From positions 1-64,000 of the forward strand of contig NZ_JAJUWT010000007.1 in assembly GCF_021390395.1 (NCBI RefSeq): a DNA stretch of 64,000 nucleotides. Reading direction: 5' to 3'. Source of the DNA: Saccharothrix sp. S26 (GTDB taxonomy: Bacteria > Actinomycetota > Actinomycetes > Mycobacteriales > Pseudonocardiaceae). Made by a program: the position numbers and the translations under genes. Under the pieces are notes generated by a model. It worked only from the letters and a program-made list of their open reading frames with translations, made no database searches and was not told the DNA's origin. Positions 11,829 to 19,641 of this stretch are shown piece by piece; positions within the stretch are counted from its first letter, which is position 1, and the number at the start of each line of letters is the position of its first letter.

Positions 11829-12850
11829 TGGCTGCTCCGACGATGGACCGCCCCACGTCCGCCGCGCCGGCCGCGGTGCAGACGCTGACCATCGCCAAGG
11901 CGTTGAACAACGGCCTGCGCGCGTCGATGGAGGCCAACCCCAAGGTCATCGTGATGGGTGAGGACGTCGGCAAGCTCGGCGGCGTCTTCCGGATCACCGA
12001 CGGCCTGCAGAAGGACTTCGGCGAGCAGCGCGTGCTGGACACCCCGCTGGCCGAGTCGGGCATCATCGGCACCGCCGTCGGCCTCGCGATCCGCGGCTAC
12101 CGGCCGGTGTGCGAGATCCAGTTCGACGGGTTCATCTTCCCCGGCTTCGACCAGATCGTGTCGCAGGTCGCCAAGCTGCACTTCCGCACCCAGGGCAGGC
12201 TCAAGGTGCCCATGGTGATCCGGGTGCCGTTCGGCGGCGGCATCGGCGCGGTCGAGCACCACTCCGAGTCGCCCGAGTCGTACTTCGCGCACACCGCCGG
12301 CCTCAAGGTCGTGGCGTGCTCGAACCCGGCCGACGCCTACTGGATGATCCAGCAGGCCATCGACTGCGACGACCCGGTGCTGTTCTTCGAGCCGAAGCGG
12401 CGCTACTACGAGAAGGGCGAGGTCGACACGACCGCCGCGCCCGGACCGCTGTTCGCCTCGCGCACGCTGCGCACCGGCACCGACGTCACGCTCGTGACCT
12501 ACGGGCCGATGGTGCGCACGTCGTTGGACGCCGCCGCGGCGGCCGAGGAGGAGGGGCGTTCGCTGGAGGTCATCGACCTGCGCACGCTGTCCCCGCTCGA
12601 CCTCGCGCCCGTGTACGAGTCGGTGCGGCGCACCGGCCGGCTGGTCGTGGTGACCGAGGCGCCCAGCGAGTCCTCCATCTCCAGCGAGATCGCGGCCAAG
12701 GTGCAGCAGGAGTGCTTCTACTCCCTGCAGGCGCCGGTGCTGCGGGTGACCGGGTTCGACACCCCGTACCCGCCGTCGAAGTTGGAGGAGGAGTTCCTCC
12801 CCGACCTCGACCGGGTGCTGCACGCCGTCGACCGCTCGCTGGCCTGGTAA
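11828..12850 (+). CDS. bkdB: 2-oxoacid (branched-chain) dehydrogenase E1 beta
   Basis: 340-residue E1 beta subunit that completes the TPP active site. Typical segments are VIVMGEDVGKLGGVFRIT, the DTPLAESGIIGTAVGLA stretch, and RVPFGGGIGAVEHHSESPE (substrate and TPP pocket). The C-terminal transketolase-like domain contains LVTYGPMV and EVIDLRTLSPLD. It starts at ATG 11828, overlapping the bkdA stop by one base (TGATG), which implies coupled translation and equal subunit dose. Only 10 bp separate its stop from the E2 gene. Confidence 0.93.
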   Translation: MAAPTMDRPTSAAPAAVQTLTIAKALNNGLRASMEANPKVIVMGEDVGKLGGVFRITDGLQKDFGEQRVLDTPLAESGIIGTAVGLAIRGYRPVCEIQFDGFIFPGFDQIVSQVAKLHFRTQGRLKVPMVIRVPFGGGIGAVEHHSESPESYFAHTAGLKVVACSNPADAYWMIQQAIDCDDPVLFFEPKRRYYEKGEVDTTAAPGPLFASRTLRTGTDVTLVTYGPMVRTSLDAAAAAEEEGRSLEVIDLRTLSPLDLAPVYESVRRTGRLVVVTEAPSESSISSEIAAKVQQECFYSLQAPVLRVTGFDTPYPPSKLEEEFLPDLDRVLHAVDRSLAW

Positions 12851-12860
12851 GGGGATAGCC

Positions 12861-14213
12861 GTGCCGCAGTACAAGCAGTTCCCCCTGCCCGACACGGCGG
12901 AGGGGCTGACCGAGGCCGAGATCCTCACCTGGCACGTCAAGCCGGGTGACGCGGTGAAGGTCAACCAGGTCATCGTCGAGATCGAGACCGCCAAGGCCGC
13001 CGTCGAGCTGCCGTGCCCGTGGGACGGCGTGGTGACCGAGCTGCTGGTCGAGACCGGGCAGACGGTCGAGGTCGGCGTCCCGATCATCACGATCGACGTC
13101 GACCCGTCGGGCTCGGCGTCGTCGCCCGCGCCGGCGGAGTCGAACGGCAAGATCGGCGAGGAGATGCCGGGCGGCCGGATCGCCACGCTGGTCGGCTACG
13201 GCCCGCGGGCCGGTTCCGCGAAGCGCCGCCCGCGCAAGGACGCCCCGACCCCGGTCGCCGCCGCCCCCGCGCCGGTCGTTCCCGATCCCGCTCCCGTTCC
13301 CGCTCCGGCTCCGGTCGTGGCGGAACCGGTGGCCCCGCGTGGCGGGTACGTGCCGCTGGCCAAGCCGCCGGTGCGCAAGCTGGCCAAGGACCTCGGCGTC
13401 GACCTGTACGCGCTGGCGGGCTCCGGCCCGGGTGGCGTGATCACGCGGGAGGACGTCGAGCAGGCCGTGACGGCCCCGACCCCGGTCCCGGCGGCGGCCA
13501 CCGCCGACACCGGGTCGCTGGAACGCCGGGTGCCGATCAAGGGCGTCCGCAAGGCGACCGCGCAGGCGATGGTGGACAGCGCGTTCACCGCGCCGCACGT
13601 CACGGAGTTCCTGACCGTCGACGTGACCCCGATGATGGAGCTGCGGGCGAGGCTGAAGAACGCGCCGCAGTTCCGCGACGTCAAGCTGACGCCGCTGGCG
13701 TTCGCCGCCAAGGCGGTCACCCTGGCCGTCCGCCGCACGCCCGACGTCAACGCGACGTGGGACGACGCGGCGCAGGAGATCGTCTACAAGGACTACGTGC
13801 ACCTCGGCATCGCCGCCGCGACCCCGAGGGGCCTCGTCGTCCCGAAGGTCCGCGACGCCGACCGCATGTCGCTGCGCGAGCTGGCCGTGGCCCTGGACGA
13901 CCTGGCCACGACCGCCCGCGAGGGCAAGACGACGCCCGCGGACATGCTGGGCGGCACGATCACCATCACCAACGTCGGCGTCTTCGGCGTCGACACGGGC
14001 ACGCCGATCATCAACCCGGGCGAGTCGGCGATCCTGGCCCTGGGCGCGATCCGCGACATGCCCTGGGTGGTGGACGGCCAGGTCGTCCCGCGCAAGGTGT
14101 GCCAACTGGCCCTCAGCTTCGACCACCGAGTGGTCGACGGCCAGCAGGGCTCGCAGTTCCTGGCCGACGTCGGCGCGCTCCTGGCCGACCCGGGCGTGGC
14201 GATGACCTACTGA
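12861..14213 (+). CDS. bkdC: Dihydrolipoamide acyltransferase (E2)
   Basis: 450-residue E2 core. Residues 1-76 form one lipoyl domain with the lipoylated lysine in ETAKAAVE. A Pro/Ala-rich hinge follows, then the peripheral subunit-binding domain (PPVRKLAKDLGVDLYALAG). The catalytic acyltransferase domain ends with FDHRVVDGQQG, the conserved DHRxxDG motif with catalytic histidine. It transfers acyl groups from lipoate to CoA. The GTG start at 12861 has AAGGGGAT upstream. No E3 gene is nearby, so the lipoamide dehydrogenase must be encoded elsewhere. The last 7 bp overlap the convergent gene at 14207. Confidence 0.92.
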   Translation: MPQYKQFPLPDTAEGLTEAEILTWHVKPGDAVKVNQVIVEIETAKAAVELPCPWDGVVTELLVETGQTVEVGVPIITIDVDPSGSASSPAPAESNGKIGEEMPGGRIATLVGYGPRAGSAKRRPRKDAPTPVAAAPAPVVPDPAPVPAPAPVVAEPVAPRGGYVPLAKPPVRKLAKDLGVDLYALAGSGPGGVITREDVEQAVTAPTPVPAAATADTGSLERRVPIKGVRKATAQAMVDSAFTAPHVTEFLTVDVTPMMELRARLKNAPQFRDVKLTPLAFAAKAVTLAVRRTPDVNATWDDAAQEIVYKDYVHLGIAAATPRGLVVPKVRDADRMSLRELAVALDDLATTAREGKTTPADMLGGTITITNVGVFGVDTGTPIINPGESAILALGAIRDMPWVVDGQVVPRKVCQLALSFDHRVVDGQQGSQFLADVGALLADPGVAMTY

Positions 14214-15628
14214 TCCACCCGTGCCGCTGAACGCCGGGAACCCTCGCGGTTCCCGGCGTTCCTCATTCGGCGCAACTGCCGCACGAAGTCGTCGGACTCG
14301 GCGTCCTTGGCACTGAGGTCGACGTACATGGCCTCCGCCGACGTCGCCTCCAGCGCACAGTCGAGGAACCGGGCGCCGTCCACCACCAGACCCGCTCGGT
14401 CGAGCTTGCTCCCGTTGAACTTGATGGTGGACCCGTTGGCCACGACCGACCGGAAGGTGATCTCGGACCGGCTGCGGTCGCGGATCTTCATCGGCAGCAC
14501 GTTGACCGAGGAGAGGTCGATCGTCGCGTTGCGCAGCTCGGCTTCGTCCAACGAGATGACGCCGTGCTGGGCCATCAGCCACTCGAAGTCCACCACCGTG
14601 TCCTGGACGGTCGTCCGGCTCAGGTTGATGGTCCCGTTGGTCAGGTCCGCCACGGAGAAGTCGACCGTGCCGCCGGTGAAGTGCGCTTGGCTGAAGTCCA
14701 GCACGGCACGTCGCAGTGACAGCTCGCTGAACGTCGTGCGCTTGGCCGCGAACCTGGCGCCGCGGAAGCTCACGTCACCGGTGACGATGCACTTGCTGAA
14801 GTCGGCGGTGTCGCCGTGGAACACCGCGTTGTCGAAGTGGAAGTTCCCGCGGAACGTGCGTCGCGACAGGTCGAGGTTCTCGAACTCGACGCCGCGGAAG
14901 TCGAGGTCGACCGTCTGCGAGTGCCACCCCTGGTCCCAGACGTGGTCGAGCAGCGTGGTCATGATCTCCTGGCGCACCTCGCGCTCGGTCGGGTCGTCGG
15001 TCGGGTAGGGCGTGCGGAGGTAACCGCACAGCACGTTGACGCAGGTCTGGCGTTGTGCGGGCCAGTCGTCGGCCAGGCTGACCATGGCGTAGACGCCCGC
15101 GAGCCGCACCGCGAAGCGCTCGTGCCCGAGCTGCTCGGCGGCCTTGACGTACCGCTCGTTGAAGAACTTCGTGCGCTCCCGCTGTTCCTGGTGGGTGGCG
15201 ATGACGTGCGCCGCCTCGGAGACCTGCTGCTTGCGGTAGGCCACCGCGAGCGCCACCACGGCGCCCAGACCGCCGATCACGGCCAAGCCGATCTTGAGCA
15301 GGTCGAGCAGCTCGGTGGTGCTGAAGCTCGAGCTCGAGGGCAACCGCGGGCTGCCGAGCAGCCGGAACAAGCCGTAGCCCGTGGCGGCCGCGAGCACGCA
15401 GGCCAGCAACAGCCACTTGACCACCGCCCACGCCATCGACCCGCCGGCACCTTCCGGCAGACGAACCTCGTCGTCGTCCGACCTCCGCTCGGGCGGTTCT
15501 TCGAGGCGCTCTTCGCCCATCCAGAGCCGCAGCGACGCCTTCGCCAGCCGCCACACCCAGAAGAAGACCAACAAGGCCGTCGCCGCGGGCCAGTAGGCGT
15601 CGAACAGGCTTCGCACAGTCACCAGCAC
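14207..15628 (-). CDS. Membrane protein with beta-helix (pentapeptide-like) C-terminal repeats
   Basis: 473 residues. Three hydrophobic helices lie at ~12-28, ~66-88 and ~110-128. After a helical linker (YRKQQVSEAAHVIATHQEQRERTKFFNERYVKAAEQLGHE) comes a long region of short repeats such as VDLDFRGVEFENLDL, ADFSKCIVTGDVSFRGA and TVDFSVADLTNGTINLS, which fits a pentapeptide-like solenoid facing the cytoplasm. The linker plus VRLAGVYAMVSLADDW is a known arrangement in actinobacterial pentapeptide-repeat membrane proteins, whose role is not established. The GTG or ATG start near 15628 has no strong site. The 3' end converges on bkdC with a 7-bp overlap, and the bkdC terminator hairpin lies inside this coding sequence. 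Confidence 0.75.
   Translation of the reverse strand: MLVTVRSLFDAYWPAATALLVFFWVWRLAKASLRLWMGEERLEEPPERRSDDDEVRLPEGAGGSMAWAVVKWLLLACVLAAATGYGLFRLLGSPRLPSSSSFSTTELLDLLKIGLAVIGGLGAVVALAVAYRKQQVSEAAHVIATHQEQRERTKFFNERYVKAAEQLGHERFAVRLAGVYAMVSLADDWPAQRQTCVNVLCGYLRTPYPTDDPTEREVRQEIMTTLLDHVWDQGWHSQTVDLDFRGVEFENLDLSRRTFRGNFHFDNAVFHGDTADFSKCIVTGDVSFRGARFAAKRTTFSELSLRRAVLDFSQAHFTGGTVDFSVADLTNGTINLSRTTVQDTVVDFEWLMAQHGVISLDEAELRNATIDLSSVNVLPMKIRDRSRSEITFRSVVANGSTIKFNGSKLDRAGLVVDGARFLDCALEATSAEAMYVDLSAKDAESDDFVRQLRRMRNAGNREGSRRSAARVDQ
14229..14261. terminator. 14-bp perfect hairpin after bkdC, inside the convergent gene
   Basis: GAACGCCGGGAACC and GGTTCCCGGCGTTC form a perfect 14-bp stem with a CTCGC loop, 16 bp after the bkdC stop. 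No T-run follows. It also encodes residues near the C-terminus of the convergent membrane protein (around RMRNAGNREGS). Confidence 0.7.
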
Positions 15629-15669
15629 AACGCACCATGGTGCCGGACGAGCGCGTTAATAGGTTGAGG

Positions 15670-15684
15670 TTCCAGCGACTGGAG
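15670..15684. promoter_or_regulatory. Likely MerR-type operator before the regulator gene
   Basis: TTCCAG-CGA-CTGGAG is a near-perfect inverted repeat (core TCCAG/CTGGA) located 8 bp before the GTG of the MerR gene, overlapping its GGAGAG ribosome site and facing the divergent gene at 15628. Autoregulation is the simple reading. Confidence 0.45.
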
Positions 15685-15692
15685 AGTTCAGG

Positions 15693-16610
15693 GTGGTCCC
15701 CGTGACGCACTACTCGATCGGCGAACTGGCGCGGATGACCGGGCTGTCCACGCGGACGATCCGGTTCTACTCCGACTCCGGCGTGATCCCCGTGGCGGGG
15801 CGCACGGCGGGCGGGTTCCGCACTTACGACGTCGACGGGTTGGCGCGGCTCAAGCTCGTGCGGACCCTGCGCGCCCTGGGCGTCGACCTGCCCACCGCGC
15901 AACGGGTGCTGGCGCGGGAGGTGTCCGTCGCCGAGGTGGCGCGGACTCACGCGGAAGCCATCGACGCGCAGATGCGCACGCTCCGGCTGCGCCGGGCCGT
16001 GCTGCGGGTCGTGGCGCGGAACGGGGAGGTGGAGATGGTGCACGAGTTGGCGCGGCTGTCGGAGGAGGAGCGGCAGGCGATCCTGGACGACTTCTTCGAC
16101 GACGTGTTCGGTGGTTTCGACCTGGAGCCGACCTTCGAGCAGCGGATGAGGTCGGTCCGGGTGGAGCTGCCGGACGACCCGTCGCCCGAGCAGTTGGAGG
16201 CGTGGATCGAGCTGGTGAACCTGGTGCGCGACCCGGACTTCCGGGCGTCGGTCCGGCGGATGTCGCAGCGGCACGAGGAGCTGCGGGCCGAAGGCGCGGA
16301 CATGTCGCCGAGCACGCCTGCGCAGATGGAGGCGTTCCAGTACGCCTTCGGCCGGGCGCGCGAGGCGCTGGACGCCGGCATCGACCCGCGTTCGCCGGAG
16401 GCGGCGTCGATCGTCGCCGAGATCAACGAGAAGTGGGCGTCAACGCTGGACGTGCCGGGCGTGGGCCCGGAGCTGTCCCGCCGCCTGGAGGAGTTCGGCG
16501 ACCCGCGGGCCGAGCGCTACTGGCAGCTGATCGCCAAGATCAACGGCTGGGAGACCCCGATCCCGGACACCACCGCCGAACGCGCGTGGCTGACCGAAGC
16601 CGGCCGCTGA
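15693..16610 (+). CDS. MerR-family transcriptional regulator
   Basis: 305 residues. The N-terminal winged helix-turn-helix is clear: YSIGELARMTGLSTRTIRFYSDSGVI (residues ~5-30), then GGFRTYDVDGLARLKLVRTLRALGVDL. A linker coil follows. The C-terminal ~200 residues form a helical ligand domain (SEEERQAILDDFFDDVFGG, WIELVNLVRD, FQYAFGRAREALDAG), so it probably senses a small molecule. GTG 15693 has GGAGAG 7 bp upstream; GTG 15702 is an alternative. The gene is divergent from the membrane protein at 15628 and directly precedes a frameshifted VOC gene on the other strand. Confidence 0.88.
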   Translation: MVPVTHYSIGELARMTGLSTRTIRFYSDSGVIPVAGRTAGGFRTYDVDGLARLKLVRTLRALGVDLPTAQRVLAREVSVAEVARTHAEAIDAQMRTLRLRRAVLRVVARNGEVEMVHELARLSEEERQAILDDFFDDVFGGFDLEPTFEQRMRSVRVELPDDPSPEQLEAWIELVNLVRDPDFRASVRRMSQRHEELRAEGADMSPSTPAQMEAFQYAFGRAREALDAGIDPRSPEAASIVAEINEKWASTLDVPGVGPELSRRLEEFGDPRAERYWQLIAKINGWETPIPDTTAERAWLTEAGR

Positions 16611-16613
16611 CCC

Positions 16614-16878
16614 TCACTCCCACACCAGGCAGAACGGGTGCCCGGCGGGATCGGCGAACACCCACCACACCTCGTGGGATTCGTCCAACAACGCCCCCCA
16701 ACCGAAGGACCTCGGCCCTGGCCACGCCGAGGTCCTTCACCCCGATGTCCAGGTGGAACTGCTGCGGCTTGCGCGGATCGGGCCACTCGGGCGCCACGTA
16801 CTCGGCGACGCGCTGGAAGCCCAACACCACCGACTCGGTGTGCAACGTCGACCAGTCGTCGTACACCACCCCGATCAC
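16614..16878 (-). pseudogene. VOC (glyoxalase-fold) gene frameshifted at a 6-base homopolymer
   Basis: From ATG 16878 the frame reads MIGVVYDDWSTLHTESVVLGFQRVAEYV and HLDIGVKDLGVARAEVLRL, a VOC domain half. It then loses the family sequence at a G6 run (plus-strand C at 16694-16699). Shifting by one base there restores ALLDESHEVWWVFADPAGHP and the typical ending FCLVWE with stop at 16614. One extra G is therefore enough to explain the break. It may be a true pseudogene, a sequencing error, or (least likely) a phase-variable site. Function of the intact protein would be a VOC-fold binding or resistance-like protein, not determinable. Confidence 0.8.
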
Positions 16879-16927
16879 CCCGCGACCCTAACCCCGCAGC
16901 CGCCGCGACAGCCGGCCAAAAGACTTC

Positions 16928-16961
16928 GGGTGGGGTCTCCCGCGTCCTGAAGACCCCACCC
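16928..16961 (-). terminator. Hairpin after the acyl-CoA dehydrogenase gene
   Basis: GGGTGGGGTCT and AGACCCCACCC form a perfect 11-bp stem with a 12-nt loop, between the stop of the minus-strand dehydrogenase (16989) and the VOC pseudogene. A second palindromic stretch (CCCGGG repeated at 16965-16980) lies beside it. No U-tract is present. Confidence 0.6.
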
Positions 16962-16988
16962 CGACCCGGGCGAGCCCGGGAAGACCAC

Positions 16989-18203
16989 TCACTTGATGTG
17001 CATCCCGGAAATGGCCCTGGCCACCACCAACCGCTGGATCTCGCTGGTCCCCTCGAAGATGGTGAAGATCTTCGCGTCACGGTGCATCCGCTCGACCGGG
17101 TGCTCGCGCGTGTACCCGGCCCCACCCAGGATGTGGATCGCGCGTTCCGTCGCCCACACCGAGACCTCGCCCGCCTTGAGCTTGGACATCGAGCCCTCGC
17201 CCGCGGTGAAGGGGACGTTGTTGCGGCCCATCCAGGCGGCTCGCCACACCAGCAGGCGGGACGCGTCGATCTCCATCTTCATGTTCGCCAGGTCGAACGC
17301 GATCGACTGGTTCTCGATGATCTTCCGGCCGAACGCCTCGCGGTCCTTGGCGTACTCCAGGGCGTACTCGTAAGCCGCACGCGCCACGCCCACCGCCATC
17401 GCGCCGACGGTCGGGCGGGTCGTCTCGAACGTCGCCATCGCGGCCTGGCCGCCGGCCTTCTGGCCTTCACGGGCCCGAGCCAGCCGGGCCTCCAGGCGTT
17501 CCTTGCCACCGAGCAGGCAGCGACCGGGCACGCGCACGTCGTCCAGGAACACGTCGGCCGTGTGCGACGCCCGCATCCCGTGCTTGCGAATCTTGCCCGG
17601 TGACGACAGCCCCGGCGTGCCCGGTGGCACGACGAACGCCGCCTGGCCACGCGTGCCCAACGAGGAGTCCACGACCGCCGTCACGACGTGGACGTTAGCG
17701 ATGCCGCCGTTGGTCGCCCACGCCTTCTGCCCGTTGAGCACCCACTCGTCGTTGGCCTCGTCGTACACCGCCCGCGTCCGGTAGCCCGACACGTCGGAGC
17801 CGGCCTGCGGCTCGGAGGCGCAGAACGCCGCCAGCTTCGGCTCGTCCTCCGTGCCGAAGCACTCGGGCACCCACTCGGCGAGCTGCTCGGGCTCGCCGGA
17901 GGCGAAGATGCCCGCCGCCGCCAACCCGGTGCCCATCAACGCCAGCGCGATCCCGGCGTCACCCCAGAACAGCTCCTCGGTGGCGATGGGCAGCGACAGG
18001 CCGATGGGGTCGGCGAACCAGGTGGCCAGCGACTCGAACCCGTACAGGCCGATCTTGGCGGCCTCCTGGATCACCGGCCACGGGGTCTCCTCGCGCTCGT
18101 CCCACTCCGCCGCCGCGGGCCGGATCACGTCCTTCGCGAAGCCGTGCACCCACTCGCGCAGGTCAAGCTGGTCCTCGTTGAGCTCCAGCGAAAAGCCGCC
18201 CAT
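16989..18203 (-). CDS. Acyl-CoA dehydrogenase
   Basis: 404-residue FAD enzyme introducing the alpha,beta double bond in an acyl-CoA. Typical parts are AAFCASEPQAGSDVSG (FAD and substrate loop), DEWVLNGQKAWATNGG, and the C-terminal ILGGAGYTREHPVERMHRDAKIFTIFEGTSEIQ block; the glutamate of FEGTSE is the expected catalytic base. An insertion around KERLEARLARAREGQKAGG is unusual. Its stop is followed by a hairpin. It lies 7 bp downstream of the SCP2 gene on the same strand, so the two should be co-transcribed and under the tandem operator at 18875-18902. Confidence 0.92.
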   Translation of the reverse strand: MGGFSLELNEDQLDLREWVHGFAKDVIRPAAAEWDEREETPWPVIQEAAKIGLYGFESLATWFADPIGLSLPIATEELFWGDAGIALALMGTGLAAAGIFASGEPEQLAEWVPECFGTEDEPKLAAFCASEPQAGSDVSGYRTRAVYDEANDEWVLNGQKAWATNGGIANVHVVTAVVDSSLGTRGQAAFVVPPGTPGLSSPGKIRKHGMRASHTADVFLDDVRVPGRCLLGGKERLEARLARAREGQKAGGQAAMATFETTRPTVGAMAVGVARAAYEYALEYAKDREAFGRKIIENQSIAFDLANMKMEIDASRLLVWRAAWMGRNNVPFTAGEGSMSKLKAGEVSVWATERAIHILGGAGYTREHPVERMHRDAKIFTIFEGTSEIQRLVVARAISGMHIK

Positions 18204-18210
18204 GGTCCCC

Positions 18211-18855
18211 TCACGCCTTCGGAATGTTGAACAAGCTCATGAACCCGGCCGCGAAGCCCAGGTCGCCCTTGACCTTCAGCTTGCCGGTCATGAACAGCAC
18301 CGGGGCCGACGCGTTGCCGGTCGCGAGCTTCAGGAACTCCACCGGTCCCAACGTGACGACCGCCCTGGGGTCACGGGTCTCGCCCTTGTTGATCGTGCAC
18401 GCGGCGTCCTCGATGATCGCCTCGTACAGGTCGTCGCCGTCGAACCCGCCGGTCAGCCGGAAGTGCACGACGGCACGGGTGGCGCCCGCGCGTTCGCTGC
18501 GGAAGTGCGCCTCCATGCGCCGGAACACCTCGTCCAGCACGCGTTCGCGCAGCCCGCGCCTCGACGTCACGGCCTCGATCTGGTCCTTGGACGCGCGCGA
18601 GATGATCCGGGCGAAGTTCTGCGGGTCCATCTTGGCCAGGTCGAGGTCGGCACCACCGTCGGCCAGCGCGCCCAAGGCGTCCAGCAGGTCGGCGAACTCG
18701 TCGCGGCCGAGCTTCTTCGGGTCGATGCCGCGCGCGATGACGTCGATGTCGACGTCGGAGAGCGCCGGGTCGCCCGGGTCGACCTGCCTGAGCGTTGAGA
18801 TCAGCTCTTGGGGGCTGAGCTTCGCGATCGCCTCGGTGGTGAGGTCGATGGTCAT
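18211..18855 (-). CDS. SCP2 sterol-binding domain protein
   Basis: About 214 residues. The C-terminal ~100 residues look like an SCP2 lipid-binding fold: AVVHFRLTGGFDGDDLYEAIIEDAACTINKGE, VTLGPVEFLKLATG and the ending LKVKGDLGFAAGFMSLFNIPKA. The N-terminal ~100 residues are helical (LTTEAIAKLSPQELISTLR, then ARIISRASKDQIEAV). Such proteins bind fatty acyl-CoA or sterol-like ligands in the cytoplasm and often accompany acyl-CoA dehydrogenases. ATG 18855 is preferred because GGAGGT lies 7 bp upstream; the upstream GTG overlaps that site. It is the first gene of the pair with the dehydrogenase and diverges from tetR. Confidence 0.85.
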   Translation of the reverse strand: MTIDLTTEAIAKLSPQELISTLRQVDPGDPALSDVDIDVIARGIDPKKLGRDEFADLLDALGALADGGADLDLAKMDPQNFARIISRASKDQIEAVTSRRGLRERVLDEVFRRMEAHFRSERAGATRAVVHFRLTGGFDGDDLYEAIIEDAACTINKGETRDPRAVVTLGPVEFLKLATGNASAPVLFMTGKLKVKGDLGFAAGFMSLFNIPKA

Positions 18856-18874
18856 GTGTGACACCTCCGCTACC

Positions 18875-18902
18875 TACTGGCAGGTAAGCCTACTGGCGAG
18901 TA
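18875..18902. promoter_or_regulatory. Tandem TetR-type operator between SCP2 and tetR
   Basis: Two 12-bp palindromes, TACTGGCAGGTA (18875-18886) and TACTGGCGAGTA (18891-18902), are spaced 16 bp apart. The second extends to CCTACT-GGCG-AGTAGG, symmetric except the two inner pairs. They lie about 20 bp before the SCP2 start and 56 bp before the TetR start. The same arrangement recurs at 23261-23288. TetR regulators usually bind sites of this type and often their own promoter. Confidence 0.75.
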
Positions 18903-18957
18903 GGTAAGGCGGCAAGGGGCTCGGAGTAATCTTGTGCCAGCCATCGGAGGGGGTGCG

Positions 18958-19641
18958 ATGCACGCGGAGCAACCGGTTCGCCCGGGTCGGGCCAAGAGAC
19001 TGCCACGCGCGGTGCGCGAGCGGCAGATCATGGACGCCGCGGTGGACGTCTTCTCGCGCTTGGGCTTCCACGCCGCCTCCATGGACGAGATCTCCGAGGT
19101 CGCGGGCATCTCCAAGCCGATGCTGTACGCCTACCTGGGCTCGAAGGAAGAGCTGTTCGCCACCTGCATCCGCCGTGAGGCGACCCGGATGATGGAGGCG
19201 ATCGCGCACGGCGTCGAGGCCGAGGAGCCGCCGGACGTCCAGCTCTGGAGCGGGTTGCGCGCGTTCTTCGGGTTCGTCGGCGAGAACCGGGCGAGCTGGC
19301 AGGTGCTGCACCGGCAGGCGTCCTCGCAGGGCGGGCCGTTCGCCCGGGAGCTCGCCGACATGCGCGGCCGGGCGATCAGCCTGGTGGCGGCGCTGCTGGT
19401 GCACTCGTCGGACTTCGGCGACGTGCCGCGGGCGGGCGACAAGGAGGCCGAGTCGTTGGCCGCCGCGCTGGTCGGGGCGGGTGAGTCGCTGGCCGACTGG
19501 TGGCTGGACAACCCCGAGGAGCCGGCCGGCGTCGTCGCCGCCCGGCTCATGAACCTGGTGTGGATGGGTTTCGGGGATCTCGTGGCGGGCGACGTGTGGC
19601 ACCCGCCGTCACGGCGGTCCAGCCCCGAGAAGGGCTCCTAG
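18958..19641 (+). CDS. TetR-family regulator, candidate fatty-acid regulon repressor
   Basis: 227 residues. The DNA-binding domain is at residues ~18-65: RERQIMDAAVDVFSRLGFHAASMDEISEVAGISKPMLYAYLGSKEELF, with the recognition helix at KPMLYAYL. The C-terminal domain is helical with a conserved ASWQVLHRQAS segment, as expected for a ligand pocket. ATG 18958 has CGGAGGGGG upstream; an in-frame start 8 codons earlier lacks it. It diverges from the SCP2-acyl-CoA dehydrogenase pair across the tandem operator and converges with the esterase gene (4-bp overlap at 19638). It is the best candidate for the regulator of the palindromes listed here, by position; the ligand would be an acyl-CoA, which is inference. 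Confidence 0.88.
   Translation: MHAEQPVRPGRAKRLPRAVRERQIMDAAVDVFSRLGFHAASMDEISEVAGISKPMLYAYLGSKEELFATCIRREATRMMEAIAHGVEAEEPPDVQLWSGLRAFFGFVGENRASWQVLHRQASSQGGPFARELADMRGRAISLVAALLVHSSDFGDVPRAGDKEAESLAAALVGAGESLADWWLDNPEEPAGVVAARLMNLVWMGFGDLVAGDVWHPPSRRSSPEKGS

Noticed and set aside
16965..16980. CCCGGG repeats as an additional terminator or site
   Set aside because: Short self-complementary GC hexamers occur often at this GC content; only the 11-bp stem next to them is supported.
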